From contig NZ_JADYUM010000004.1 in the NCBI RefSeq assembly GCF_021531815.1, forward strand, positions 103,732 to 167,731: DNA of 64,000 nt, in the 5' to 3' direction. Of this stretch, positions 1 through 6,773 are shown in pieces. Source of the stretch: Pseudoflavonifractor phocaeensis (lineage in GTDB: Bacteria; Bacillota; Clostridia; Oscillospirales; Oscillospiraceae). Numbering within the stretch: the first letter of the stretch is position 1; the number at the start of each line of letters is the position of its first letter. Position numbers and translations under genes: made by a program. The notes beneath the pieces were generated by a model. It saw only the letters and a list, made by a program, of their open reading frames with translations, searched no databases and had not been told where the DNA came from.

Positions 1-275
1 GCTGGATCCTTGAGAAGGGAACCCCACCCCCGATGCTGTTTTCTGAACTCATGGAGAGCCAGTTAGATGAAGGCCTGAAAGAGACCGTTTATGAGCTCTT
101 GGATCTGAAAATGAATGCACCGGAAGTGAAGACGATTCTGCGTATTGATGTGCTCAACGAATATCTGGATCGCAGTATCATCGAAGTGAAAGAAATGATC
201 GAGCGCCTGCCTAAGGAGCAGACGCATGAGTGGGAGGAACTGAACGAATTGTTCCTCTCAGTATTGGAGTTGTGA
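1..275 (+). CDS. Nucleotidyltransferase C-terminal part (RlaP/YcgL-like), partial
   Basis: An open frame enters from the left edge and stops at 275, so only about 90 C-terminal residues are seen. It begins WILEKGTPPPMLF and continues as a helical, Glu-rich tail. This Trp-x-x-Glu-x-Gly-x-x-Pro-Pro arrangement resembles the C-terminal part of the predicted polymerase-beta-fold nucleotidyltransferases placed with RNA-repair proteins (RlaP/YcgL group), recalled from memory rather than searched. The catalytic part is outside the window. It ends 4 bases before the CCA-adding enzyme on the same strand, so the two are probably co-transcribed and may both act on RNA 3' ends. Family assignment is tentative. 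Confidence 0.5.
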   Translation, partial: WILEKGTPPPMLFSELMESQLDEGLKETVYELLDLKMNAPEVKTILRIDVLNEYLDRSIIEVKEMIERLPKEQTHEWEELNELFLSVLEL

Positions 276-279
276 TGAT

Positions 280-1641
280 ATGATGTATGTGCCACCACAA
301 GTGAATACCGCTTTGGATCTGCTCGCTGCAGCTGGTTATGAGGCTTACCTTGTTGGTGGTGCTGTCCGTGACTATGTCAGAGAGAACCGGCAGGGGAAGG
401 ACTGGGATATTACAACCAGTGCGCTTCCGGAAGAAGTTGAGCGAGTGTTTGCCGGATACCGTCTGATCGAAACCGGCCTGAAGCACGGCACCGTCACTGT
501 TGTGATTGATGGAGAGCCTTTGGAGATCACCACTTACAGAGTTGATGGTAGCTATTCTGACCACCGGCGTCCGGACTCCGTTAGCTTTACCAGGAGCCTC
601 CGGGAGGATGTCGAGCGCAGAGACTTCACCATGAACGCTCTAGCCTATAATCCATCTGCAGGTGTCGTTGATCTGGTCGGTGGCGTGAAGGATATCGAAG
701 CTAAGATCTTACGTTGCGTAGGAGATCCTGATCGGCGCTTCCAGGAAGATGCCCTTCGTATACTCCGAGCTTTGCGTTTTGCATCTGTCCTTGGCTTGGA
801 GATTGAGTCCGCAACTGCAGAAGCAGCGCATAAGAATAAAGCTCTTCTGAAGGAGATTGCAGCTGAACGCATCCAGGTTGAATTGACGAAGATGCTTTGT
901 GGTGAGGGTATTCAGGAAGTACTTGTGAAATACTCAGACATCCTTGCTGTTGTCATGCCCGAGCTTGAACCGATGTTTGGCTTTGAGCAGCAAAATCCAC
1001 ACCATAACAGTGATGTTTGGTATCATACCGTCAAAGTTGTTACCAACGCACCGGCTGAACCGGTGATGAGATGGACTGCGCTGCTGCACGATGTCGGTAA
1101 GCCTCACTGCTTCTCGCTGGATGAGCAAGGTATTGGGCACTTCTTTGGACACGCCAGCAAAAGCACCGTTATAGCAGATGAGTTGCTTCAACGGCTTCGT
1201 TTTGATAACGCTACACGGGAGCGGATCACTTTGTTGGTTAAAAATCACGATACACCGCTGCCGTCTGATGAGCGTGGCGTCAAACGACTGATGAACCGAC
1301 TTGGTTCAGAGGCTGCGCTTCAGATTGTAAATATCCACCGGGCAGATACCGCTGGTCAGCACCCAGACTGTGCGTATAGATATGTTGAGTTCGATGAGGT
1401 AAAGGCAATGATGCAGAAGGTACTCGATGAGCAGGCTTGCTTCTCTGTGAAGAACCTTGCCATCAACGGTAATGACGTGCTGGCAAAAGGACTACGCGGC
1501 AAACAGGTAGGTGAAGCGCTCCAGAGGACGCTTAATGCGGTAATGGACGGTGAAGTGCCTAACGAGAAGAACGAATTGCTTATCTTTTTGGATTGTATCC
1601 TGGACGAGTACATGGAAGACTACAGGAAAATGTCCGAGTAA
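280..1641 (+). CDS. cca: CCA tRNA nucleotidyltransferase with HD domain
   Basis: The 453-residue protein shows the class II CCA-adding/poly(A) polymerase head: LVGGAVRD at residues 24-31, the metal-binding pair D41/D43 in GKDWDITT, and the downstream RRDFTMNA and RILRALRF segments of the nucleotide- and tRNA-binding neck. A C-terminal HD domain follows, with LLHDVGK at about 268-274. The family adds or repairs the 3' CCA of tRNA; the HD domain suggests a phosphohydrolase activity as in bacterial HD-type enzymes. Length is normal. It sits in a mobile element, faces a six-gene tRNA cluster, and follows a probable second nucleotidyltransferase, which suggests a tRNA maintenance role for the element. 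All six neighbouring tRNAs already encode CCA, so repair seems more likely than first synthesis. Confidence 0.85.
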   Translation: MMYVPPQVNTALDLLAAAGYEAYLVGGAVRDYVRENRQGKDWDITTSALPEEVERVFAGYRLIETGLKHGTVTVVIDGEPLEITTYRVDGSYSDHRRPDSVSFTRSLREDVERRDFTMNALAYNPSAGVVDLVGGVKDIEAKILRCVGDPDRRFQEDALRILRALRFASVLGLEIESATAEAAHKNKALLKEIAAERIQVELTKMLCGEGIQEVLVKYSDILAVVMPELEPMFGFEQQNPHHNSDVWYHTVKVVTNAPAEPVMRWTALLHDVGKPHCFSLDEQGIGHFFGHASKSTVIADELLQRLRFDNATRERITLLVKNHDTPLPSDERGVKRLMNRLGSEAALQIVNIHRADTAGQHPDCAYRYVEFDEVKAMMQKVLDEQACFSVKNLAINGNDVLAKGLRGKQVGEALQRTLNAVMDGEVPNEKNELLIFLDCILDEYMEDYRKMSE

Positions 1642-1671
1642 TCGGCGATGCCCATGGAGGTGTAAATACGA

Positions 1672-1839
1672 ATGAAACAGCTTATCCCTCTGAATAAACA
1701 GAGTAAGAAAAAGCAAAAGGAATATCACGATAAGCAGCGGGGGAGTTGGAATGGCATCTCGCCGGTCACGCGCACTGTACCAAATGGAAAGGCGTATGAC
1801 CGAAACAAAGTGAAGCGTGAGGTACACACTTCTGAATAA
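1672..1839 (+). CDS. Small basic protein, unknown function
   Basis: This 55-residue reading frame has a good ribosome binding site (GGAGGTG near 1656) and lies 30 bases after the CCA-adding gene, with an intrinsic terminator just after it. The protein is Lys/Arg-rich (QSKKKQKEYHDKQRG near the N-terminus) with no membrane segment or signal peptide. Its basic charge and position after tRNA-processing genes would fit nucleic acid binding, but that is inference. Similar short proteins are, as far as I recall, common in gut Firmicutes elements. Confidence 0.6.
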   Translation: MKQLIPLNKQSKKKQKEYHDKQRGSWNGISPVTRTVPNGKAYDRNKVKREVHTSE

Positions 1840-1842
1840 GCA

Positions 1843-1888
1843 CAAGGGACATAGAACGTGGAAAGTTCCGCGAACTATGCCCCTTTTT
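1843..1888 (+). terminator. Intrinsic terminator after the CCA operon
   Basis: Imperfect hairpin with arms AAGGGACATAG and CTATGCCCCTT followed by a run of T. It lies just after the small basic protein gene and would end the nucleotidyltransferase-cca transcript. Confidence 0.7.
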
Positions 1889-2099
1889 ATAATTCAAGAT
1901 AAATTTTTTGAAAATATTTGATTTTTGGTGTCCGATTTTGGGCTTCTAAAACGAAATTATATATAGAGGGACAAGAAGAGAGGCAGAGACCTCCCTTGTT
2001 CAACAACTTTATAATAGCGTTTAGCCTCACGCGAATAGCGGTGGCTTGAAACACCGAGCCTGACCACAGGCATGTAATGTGCCTGTGGTCTACTCGTTT
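1889..2099. other. Gene-free, hairpin-rich stretch between cca and the tRNAs
   Basis: No credible reading frame is seen. After an AT-rich start with a promoter-like TTGGGC / TATATA pair near 1944-1970 come several stem-loops: GGGACAAG pairing with CTTGTTC (about 1979-2001), GGTG/CACC (about 2040-2055), and a perfect 11-bp stem GACCACAGGCA / TGCCTGTGGTC at 2062-2090 with a 7-base loop. It may encode a small structured RNA read to the right, or just tandem terminators. No known RNA family is recognised. Confidence 0.4.
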
Positions 2100-2137
2100 A
2101 TGAAAATAGACGTGAAGTAGATTCCTACCTCACGTCT
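2100..2137 (-). terminator. Terminator of the tRNA cluster
   Basis: On the minus strand, stem AGACGTGA / TCACGTCT with an inner GTAG/CTAC extension is followed by TATTTTCAT, starting 5 bases after the 3' end of tRNA-Tyr. Confidence 0.65.
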
Positions 2138-2141
2138 TATC

Positions 2142-2225
2142 TGGTGGGCCAGGTTGGACTCGAACCAACGCATGATTAACCGGCGCATTTACAGTGCGCT
2201 GCCATTGCCGCTAGGCGACTGACCC
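2142..2225 (-). tRNA. tRNA-Tyr (anticodon GTA)
   Basis: Acceptor GGGTCAG pairs with CTGGCCC, followed by discriminator A and an encoded CCA. The anticodon loop is CTGTAAA, giving GTA. The 84-nt length and extra variable arm fit a class II bacterial tRNA-Tyr. The T-loop GGTTCGAGTCC is intact. Confidence 0.92.
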
Positions 2226-2228
2226 ATA

Positions 2229-2314
2229 TGGCGGAGAGCGCAGAATTCGAATCTGACACCGTGAAGTGCGATCCGCTTAGCGGGCGGTCCCCGGACCTTC
2301 CGGGTTCACTCTCC
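2229..2314 (-). tRNA. tRNA-Ser (anticodon GCT), atypical anticodon loop
   Basis: Acceptor GGAGAGT pairs with GCTCTCC, then G and encoded CCA. The long variable arm fits tRNA-Ser and the anticodon reads GCT. The loop appears as CCGCTAA, with C rather than the near-universal T at position 33, and the top anticodon stem pair (A/A) is mismatched. It is probably a serine tRNA, but decoding efficiency is uncertain. Confidence 0.8.
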
Positions 2315-2320
2315 GTATTT

Positions 2321-2395
2321 TGGCTGGGGTGGCTGGATTCGAACCAACGAATGGCGGAGTCAGAGTCCGCTGCCTTACCACTTGGCTACACCCCA
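2321..2395 (-). tRNA. tRNA-Gln (anticodon CTG)
   Basis: Acceptor TGGGGTG pairs with CACCCCA, then G and encoded CCA. The anticodon stem GCGGA/TCCGC encloses loop CTCTGAC, giving CTG, which reads CAG. Confidence 0.9.
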
Positions 2396-2399
2396 ATAT

Positions 2400-2475
2400 T
2401 GGCAGGGGCAGAGTGACTTGAACACCCAGCACGCGGTTTTGGAGACCGCTGCTCTACCAGTTGAGCTATGCCCCT
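2400..2475 (-). tRNA. tRNA-Trp (anticodon CCA)
   Basis: Acceptor AGGGGCA pairs with TGCCCCT, then G and encoded CCA. The anticodon loop CTCCAAA gives CCA. The D arm TAGCTCAACTGGTAGAGC is canonical; the T arm (GGTGTTCAAGTCACT) is less regular. Confidence 0.9.
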
Positions 2476-2478
2476 ATG

Positions 2479-2555
2479 TGGTGATGCCTGCGGGACTTGA
2501 ACCCGGCATTACAAGCTTGAGAGGCTTGCGTCCTGACCAATTAGACGAAGGCACC
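2479..2555 (-). tRNA. tRNA-Glu (anticodon CTC)
   Basis: Acceptor GGTGCCT pairs with AGGCATC, then A and encoded CCA. Stem CAAGC/GCTTG encloses loop CTCTCAA, giving CTC, which reads GAG. Confidence 0.9.
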
Positions 2556-2558
2556 GTA

Positions 2559-2635
2559 TGGAGATCCGCACCGGACTCGAACCGGTCATCGCAACCGTGA
2601 AAGGGTTGTGTCCTAACCTTTTAGACGAGCGGACC
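2559..2635 (-). tRNA. tRNA-Glu (anticodon TTC)
   Basis: Acceptor GGTCCGC pairs with GCGGATC, then T and encoded CCA. The anticodon loop CTTTCAC gives TTC, which reads GAA/GAG. This is the first tRNA of the minus-strand cluster. Confidence 0.9.
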
Positions 2636-2640
2636 ATAGA

Positions 2641-2659
2641 GCAGGGAAGTGATCCCTGC
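2641..2659 (-). other. Inverted repeat between HTH gene and tRNA cluster
   Basis: Perfect arms GCAGGGA / TCCCTGC with a 5-base loop lie between the stop of the HTH gene and the first tRNA. It could be an RNA processing stem or a weak terminator; there is no T run. Confidence 0.35.
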
Positions 2660-2663
2660 AAAG

Positions 2664-2900
2664 TTATGCGACGGAAATGTCTGTGATGAGGATATCATCT
2701 ATACGAACATGCAGCAGAGCTGCAAGAACAAGCAGATTATCAACGGTCGGCAGTGCGGTTCCGTTTTGCCACTTGTAAATGGCTTGTGGGGAGTTAAAGC
2801 CAAACGCCATTTGGAGATCATGAACAGAAAGACCGGCTGCCTTGCGTAAGTTCATGATATTGGCACCTGTCAGTGCAAGGTTAATCGTTGGAAAGTCCAT
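2664..2900 (-). CDS. Small XRE-like HTH protein
   Basis: The 78-residue protein contains a single Cro/CI-type helix-turn-helix: NIMNLRKAAGLSVHDLQMAFG with the recognition part SPQAIYKWQNG and the following hydrophobic helix LLVLAALLHVRIDDIL. Such short single-domain proteins bind DNA as dimers. A strong AGGAGGTG precedes the ATG. It lies directly upstream of the tRNA cluster on the same strand, so it could be co-transcribed with it, and behind a terminator at 2945-2982, so it likely has its own promoter. The target is unknown. Confidence 0.75.
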   Translation of the reverse strand: MDFPTINLALTGANIMNLRKAAGLSVHDLQMAFGFNSPQAIYKWQNGTALPTVDNLLVLAALLHVRIDDILITDISVA

Positions 2901-2944
2901 CTCGTGAACACCTCCTATCTAATCTGAATATTTGCCGGTAGGCA

Positions 2945-2982
2945 CGAAAAAGCCGCTTGTCTCGAACTTCAAGACAAGCGGC
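2945..2982 (-). terminator. Intrinsic terminator, minus strand
   Basis: Perfect 11-bp stem GCCGCTTGTCT / AGACAAGCGGC followed on the minus strand by TTTTTCG. It separates the HTH gene from the small genes on its right. Confidence 0.75.
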
Positions 2983-3033
2983 TTCAATCATTCAGATAGG
3001 AGAGTCCTGGAACAGTCCTAGAATCCCGGACCG

Positions 3034-3168
3034 TTAGGAGACCAATCCAATCATGTTCTTCTGCTTATCTTGAAATGGGCGTGCTTCGCTATAGCTATAT
3101 TCCTGCTGGAAGATAGCCTGCCACTCGCTCATATAGAAGATAGCGGAAGAGATGTTCTTCATGGTCAT
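3034..3168 (-). CDS. Small protein, 44 residues, unknown
   Basis: The reading frame starts at ATG-ACC-ATG behind AGAAAGGAC and ends ahead of the terminator at 2945-2982. The product is aromatic and polar (AIFYMSEWQAIFQQEYSYSE in the middle). Nothing identifies a function. It fits the same-strand series of small genes in this arm. Confidence 0.45.
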   Translation of the reverse strand: MTMKNISSAIFYMSEWQAIFQQEYSYSEARPFQDKQKNMIGLVS

Positions 3169-3272
3169 ATGTCCTTTCTGTAGAGTAGTTTATCTTGGTT
3201 TCTGAATGTACTATAACACATGGAACTGAGTTTGTCATTCAACCTGTAGTTAAAATAATGAAATTGTAACAT

Positions 3273-3467
3273 TCAGAATACGGAGTACATCACCCACATG
3301 ATGAGGATGCAAGGAGTTAGGAACAGTGCCGTTCCTTTCAGCAGCCGTCCCTTTACCAGCTGAAAGTCATGAGGCAAGTATGGGATACACGAAAAGATCA
3401 TCTGAATGCCGATGGTTATGGAGATAATCATCGCAACACTGACAATACAGAAGATAGCAACAAGCAT
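3273..3467 (-). CDS. Small membrane protein, two predicted helices
   Basis: Starting at the ATG at 3467, preceded by AAGGAG, the 64-residue product has two hydrophobic stretches (about residues 1-22, VAIFCIVSVAMIISITIG, and about 44-62, ALFLTPCILIMWVMYSVF) joined by a short basic loop. A longer upstream reading is possible but lacks a ribosome binding site. It begins 10 bases after a stop codon in the preceding frame, consistent with an operon. Function unknown. Confidence 0.6.
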   Translation of the reverse strand: MLVAIFCIVSVAMIISITIGIQMIFSCIPYLPHDFQLVKGRLLKGTALFLTPCILIMWVMYSVF

Positions 3468-3477
3468 AGATAACTCC

Positions 3478-3901
3478 TTACCTGCAGGCACAGAACAGCT
3501 CAGGATCAATTGTAGCGCCTGCGTGTTGCAGCATTTTCCGAATGCGCTTTTCAATATCAGGGCCAAAAGGAGGGCTCCAGGGTGCCGTGAATTCTAATCG
3601 GCGTGGATCTGCCTTGACGCACGTTAATATTCCACATGAAGCCATCGCAGACATCAACACTGTAATCAGGGATCCAGGCCTCGGTATCCATCATTACCTG
3701 ATCGATTAGAACAAACAGGTCATAGATCTCGTCGGCATTGACTCTAACAAGTTCATCGTGGATCAGATCATGGCGGCCATTAAATTGCTTAACATGAATC
3801 GTACTCGCTGCTCTGGAAATGGTTGTTCTCTCCAGCACCATGTCATCGCTGCTGCATAGAACCCAGTTATGCCATTCAATTGTAAGGGAAGTGCTCTGCA
3901 T
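3478..3901 (-). CDS. Hypothetical protein, possible frameshift near the 3' end
   Basis: The ATG at 3901 follows AGGAGG. In one frame the protein runs 114 residues and stops at 3557 (ending EPSFWP). If one base is skipped at CTCCTTTTGG (about 3557-3575) the protein continues as PPFGPDIEKRIRKML and ends at 3478, only 10 bases before the next gene. That tight spacing suggests the longer product is ancestral and that there is a one-base insertion, a sequencing error, or a programmed +1 shift. The body contains DEIYDLFVLIDQVM and no known motif. Function unknown. Confidence 0.5.
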
Positions 3902-3918
3902 ACAAGCCTCCTAAAGCA

Positions 3919-4029
3919 TCAGTTGAGGCGCAGTTCTGCAATCAATTCATCAAATGTAATTTGACCCAGAAGAGGCTCATTGTCCTCCCCGTGCTCAGTC
4001 GTATCAATCATGATATCTTTATCTTCCAT
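3919..4029 (-). CDS. Very small acidic protein, 36 residues
   Basis: An acidic reading frame (EDKDIMIDTTEHGED near the start, FDELIAELRLN at the end) in line with its neighbours. The ribosome binding site is weak. Function unknown; it may not be a gene. Confidence 0.35.
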   Translation of the reverse strand: MEDKDIMIDTTEHGEDNEPLLGQITFDELIAELRLN

Positions 4030-4082
4030 TCTAATCACCGAGGAAAGATTGTATCGTTAAATCGGCTGAAAGTCAAATTGGA

Positions 4083-4304
4083 TTACTTATCTGCAGATGC
4101 TTCAAACTGGGTGAGATCTACCTTTCCTGTTTCAAATAACTCACGCATGAGAGAGTCGGCATTCGCCTTCACGATGCGATGTACAGTGTAATCATAGTTT
4201 TCAGAAGCAACATACAGCTCCTGCGCCTGTTCGTCATAATACAGGCTTTCAGCTTCCAGAACGATATAGGTGTTGTCGCTCTGATCTCTCAGCAATACAC
4301 GCAT
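4083..4304 (-). CDS. Hypothetical protein, 73 residues
   Basis: A compact mixed alpha/beta-looking product (MRVLLRDQSDNTYIVLEAESLYYD at the N-terminus, split here only by its length) that begins 1 base after the stop of the gene at 4306-4656, suggesting translational coupling. No membrane segment or known motif. Function unknown. Confidence 0.55.
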   Translation of the reverse strand: MRVLLRDQSDNTYIVLEAESLYYDEQAQELYVASENYDYTVHRIVKANADSLMRELFETGKVDLTQFEASADK

Positions 4305-4305
4305 A

Positions 4306-4656
4306 TTACAGGTCCTCCATTTTATCTTCTACGTCAGAGATCTGGGACTCAAGCTCAGCAATCATGCCCTCTAAGCGTTCTTTTCGGCGTTCCCACCGGG
4401 CATATGCAACTGAGGTGCAGTCTTCCGGCTCTTTATCTTCAAGGTCTGAAAGCTTGTCCTCCAGATCAGACAGTTCGTCTTCCAAACTGTCTAATTCCTC
4501 CTCCAGAGCTTCCAGGGCAATCTCGTCGTCGGTATCCTCGTCATCTCTATCGGTCTCGGCCTCCTCGCCGAGGCTCAGAACAATGCTTACACCTACCGCG
4601 TGCTCAAAGGCATCAGTCTCACCGTCGTGATTAAAATCAAAAAGTCCGCCAAACAT
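4306..4656 (-). CDS. EF-hand-like acidic coiled-coil protein
   Basis: The ATG at 4656 was chosen because AAGGAGGTG lies just upstream; a longer reading to 4722 would place this site inside the gene. The first 15 residues contain one EF-hand-like loop, DFNHDGETDAFE, with Asp/Asn/Asp/Asp/Glu ligands at canonical positions, so calcium binding is plausible. Residues about 45-80 are an extreme Glu/Asp-Leu heptad repeat (LEEELDSLEDELSDLEDKL) and a second helical part follows. Similar short proteins beginning MFGGLFDFN occur in gut Firmicutes elements as far as I recall. Function unknown; a self-associating cytoplasmic protein is likely. Confidence 0.65.
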   Translation of the reverse strand: MFGGLFDFNHDGETDAFEHAVGVSIVLSLGEEAETDRDDEDTDDEIALEALEEELDSLEDELSDLEDKLSDLEDKEPEDCTSVAYARWERRKERLEGMIAELESQISDVEDKMEDL

Positions 4657-4737
4657 AAATGGGGCACCTCCTTCACTTGATACCTTAATGATATCGAAGG
4701 GGGTGTCCCATTTTACGGACAACGAAAGTGAAAGTTA

Positions 4738-4953
4738 TTATTCATCAGTAGAATCAGGGAGGAATTCCATGATATCTCCGATGTCAGCTTGGAGTACACA
4801 ACAGATCCGGTACAGAATGGACAAGCTCACTTCCTCGTCGCGCCGGATACGTGTCATGGTATTAGGTGCAACCTTGGATGCCTGTCGCAATTCAGAACAG
4901 GTCATCTTTCGGTCTATCATGAGCTTCCACATCTTATTATAGGAGAGGGTCAT
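4738..4953 (-). CDS. XRE-family HTH regulator, 71 residues
   Basis: With the ATG at 4953, directly behind AGGAGG, the product is a single HTH domain: YNKMWKLMIDRKMTCSELRQ, then VAPNTMTRIRRDEEVSLSIL and a C-terminal CCVLQADIGDIMEF. This is the YozG/Cro-like short XRE type found on many mobile elements. It is likely a DNA-binding repressor. It sits in the minus-strand series of small genes, 16 bases after the preceding gene. The target is unknown. Confidence 0.75.
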   Translation of the reverse strand: MTLSYNKMWKLMIDRKMTCSELRQASKVAPNTMTRIRRDEEVSLSILYRICCVLQADIGDIMEFLPDSTDE

Positions 4954-4969
4954 GGGGAACCTCCTAGTC

Positions 4970-5578
4970 TCAGAAGATATAATAGAGAATGCGTGTCTTA
5001 TATGCCTGAAGATCTCTGACCGGTATATCCTTACGATAGGGGATGGAGTGATTGAAAGCCTCAAGTTGGTCATGCACTTTCTCTACCATGCGGCGCAGCT
5101 GGTTACGTGTGTCGTAGGGAAAGTCCCATTTGAGCAGAACGTATTCACGTCTGGCTTCTTCAGGGAGGCCCAGTAATTCATGTGCTGTCAGGACTTCGCT
5201 GGGATCTTCGTCATTACCGTTTTCAATTAGCGCTGCGTCGTTTCGGGTGACATATCCCTCATACATGTATGGGGAATTCAAAGTCGTCTCCAGAGTCTTT
5301 AGATCGCCCAGAACGAAGTATTTGCCAAGGCGGACATAGTCCTCTTGTTCTTCTTTTGTTTCCTCCAGTAGCAATGTCTGAGATGATTCGGCCAGTTCTT
5401 CAAAGTTCAGGCAATGTCCGCTTGGAATCAGCGGTTCCAGAAGACCAAGGAAAGAGCGGGAAATGTTGGCGAGATACTGATGGTTAAGCCCCCCATCAGT
5501 ACCCTGAGTGAGATAATCGATGTTATACCATTTACCGGCATAGAATGCTTCTGCGAAAAATTTGTAAGTAGTGCTCAT
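4970..5578 (-). CDS. Hypothetical protein, 202 residues
   Basis: The ATG overlaps the stop of the phosphoesterase gene (5578), indicating translational coupling. The protein starts MSTTYKFFAEAFYAGKWYNID and has an Asp/Glu-rich centre and a C-terminal helical part, ending KTRILYYIF. No membrane segment or recognisable motif. As a coupled partner of a calcineurin-like phosphoesterase it may modulate that enzyme, but this is only position-based. Confidence 0.6.
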   Translation of the reverse strand: MSTTYKFFAEAFYAGKWYNIDYLTQGTDGGLNHQYLANISRSFLGLLEPLIPSGHCLNFEELAESSQTLLLEETKEEQEDYVRLGKYFVLGDLKTLETTLNSPYMYEGYVTRNDAALIENGNDEDPSEVLTAHELLGLPEEARREYVLLKWDFPYDTRNQLRRMVEKVHDQLEAFNHSIPYRKDIPVRDLQAYKTRILYYIF

Positions 5579-6495
5579 TATATTTCTCCTTCAATATCGT
5601 CCAAAAGCCCCAGGGCCTGAACGATTTCGGCTTGTCGCTCCATGCGACGGATCAACTCAGCCTCTTCTTGCATATTAAGCGTTTGAGGTAAGATGTCATA
5701 GTCCTCAAACATGAATTGAATCTTATCGATCTTCTTTGCAAGATGGTAGTGGCCACAGTACCACCGCTCATAAGTAAGCTTCTGCTCAATTTCCTCGAGC
5801 CATATCTCTGTACTCTTATCTACAGTGCTCTGGTCGATCATGGGGAGGAAGACTTCCACAGGCTCGTAGCGAAGAGGACAGGTGTGGGCAAATACTACAT
5901 CGACTTTCCAATCACGTGCTGCCAGCACAGATTCAACTTTACGTTTGATTTCTTCGGACGGCTGCTCATCTGGAAACCAACGATAACCACGAGCGAGGCG
6001 GTAATATTTATCAACGCTATATGCACCACCAATGACGAGACAGGAGTAACCCATAAAGTCGTAGATCTCGCCGTCAATTGCAAACAGAATGTTAGGATAT
6101 GCTGGTTCTACCCATACTTTGCCGCCACGATACTCTTGTATTTCATAGCCCAACGCCTTAGATGGTCGAAGCTCATGGTTACCGTGGATGCAGAAGAAGG
6201 TGACTGGAATCTTTGAAAGCTTTTTCTTACCTTTGCGATCGGTACCTCCACCGAAATAGTTCAAGCCCACATCGCCAAGAATGATGAATGTATTCTCTGG
6301 CTCGACTTCATGTTGCTGGCAGAAATTTTTGATCCGTTCGAATTCTCCATGTGTGTCACCAGTAATGTAAAAGACGTTCTTAGCGGAGAATTTCTCTTCC
6401 AGCTCAGCAAATACCTCTTCAGAAGGGCGGCCAGTGCCTTCCTTCGCCTCATCCAGCATTGCCATGAATTCCTTCTTCGCTTGTTCTTTATCCAT
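5578..6495 (-). CDS. Calcineurin-like metallophosphoesterase
   Basis: The ATG at 6495 has AAGGAG upstream; a longer reading adds 23 implausible residues. In this 305-residue protein the family's metal-binding motifs are in order: GDTHG (residues 46-50), GDVG with a following Asn-Tyr-Phe, GNHE, and a late AHTCP replacing the more usual GHT-type His motifs, followed by CGHYH. The family hydrolyses phosphomono- or diesters using two metals; the substrate here is not evident. The first 40 residues are a helical extension. It is translationally coupled to the downstream 202-residue protein. A second phosphoesterase lies just upstream. Confidence 0.82.
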   Translation of the reverse strand: MDKEQAKKEFMAMLDEAKEGTGRPSEEVFAELEEKFSAKNVFYITGDTHGEFERIKNFCQQHEVEPENTFIILGDVGLNYFGGGTDRKGKKKLSKIPVTFFCIHGNHELRPSKALGYEIQEYRGGKVWVEPAYPNILFAIDGEIYDFMGYSCLVIGGAYSVDKYYRLARGYRWFPDEQPSEEIKRKVESVLAARDWKVDVVFAHTCPLRYEPVEVFLPMIDQSTVDKSTEIWLEEIEQKLTYERWYCGHYHLAKKIDKIQFMFEDYDILPQTLNMQEEAELIRRMERQAEIVQALGLLDDIEGEI

Positions 6496-6635
6496 AAGCT
6501 CACGCTCCTTAGATTGTCTTTTAATCAGTTCTACGATCCAGTAACAGAACCGACAACAAATCAATCCTGATTTTATAGTAACCGAACAGGTGTACCATTT
6601 TCCGGCCTGCGAATGAAAAGCATGTTATAAAAGAA

Positions 6636-6666
6636 TTACCACATAGGCGTTTGGCCTATGCGGTAA
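6636..6666 (-). terminator. Hairpin, probably a terminator on the minus strand
   Basis: On the minus strand, TTACCGCATAGGC and GCCTATGTGGTAA form a 13-bp stem (one G-U pair) followed by TTCTTTTAT. It lies between the two phosphoesterase genes. Confidence 0.5.
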
Positions 6667-6730
6667 CTTCATTATCTATTGCTGTAATCATTGAGTCAAT
6701 GTGCTGGACGAATTCATAGTGATATGAATT

Positions 6731-6757
6731 GGTTCGGGCAATATTGTTGCCCGAACC
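6731..6757 (-). terminator. Perfect 11-bp stem-loop after second phosphoesterase
   Basis: GGTTCGGGCAA / TTGCCCGAACC with a 5-base loop, 17 bases after the stop codon. The T run is weak; with the hairpin at 6636-6666 it may form a tandem terminator. Confidence 0.5.
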
Positions 6758-6773
6758 TCATTTCATTCAAGCA

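Noticed and set aside
2228..2600. Short frames on the plus strand across the tRNA genes
   Set aside because: They run antisense through folded tRNA genes and have no ribosome binding site.
2142..2635. tRNA cluster as the integration site of the element
   Set aside because: The element end found here is in spoIIIAC with a serine recombinase; no tyrosine integrase or duplicated tRNA end is seen.
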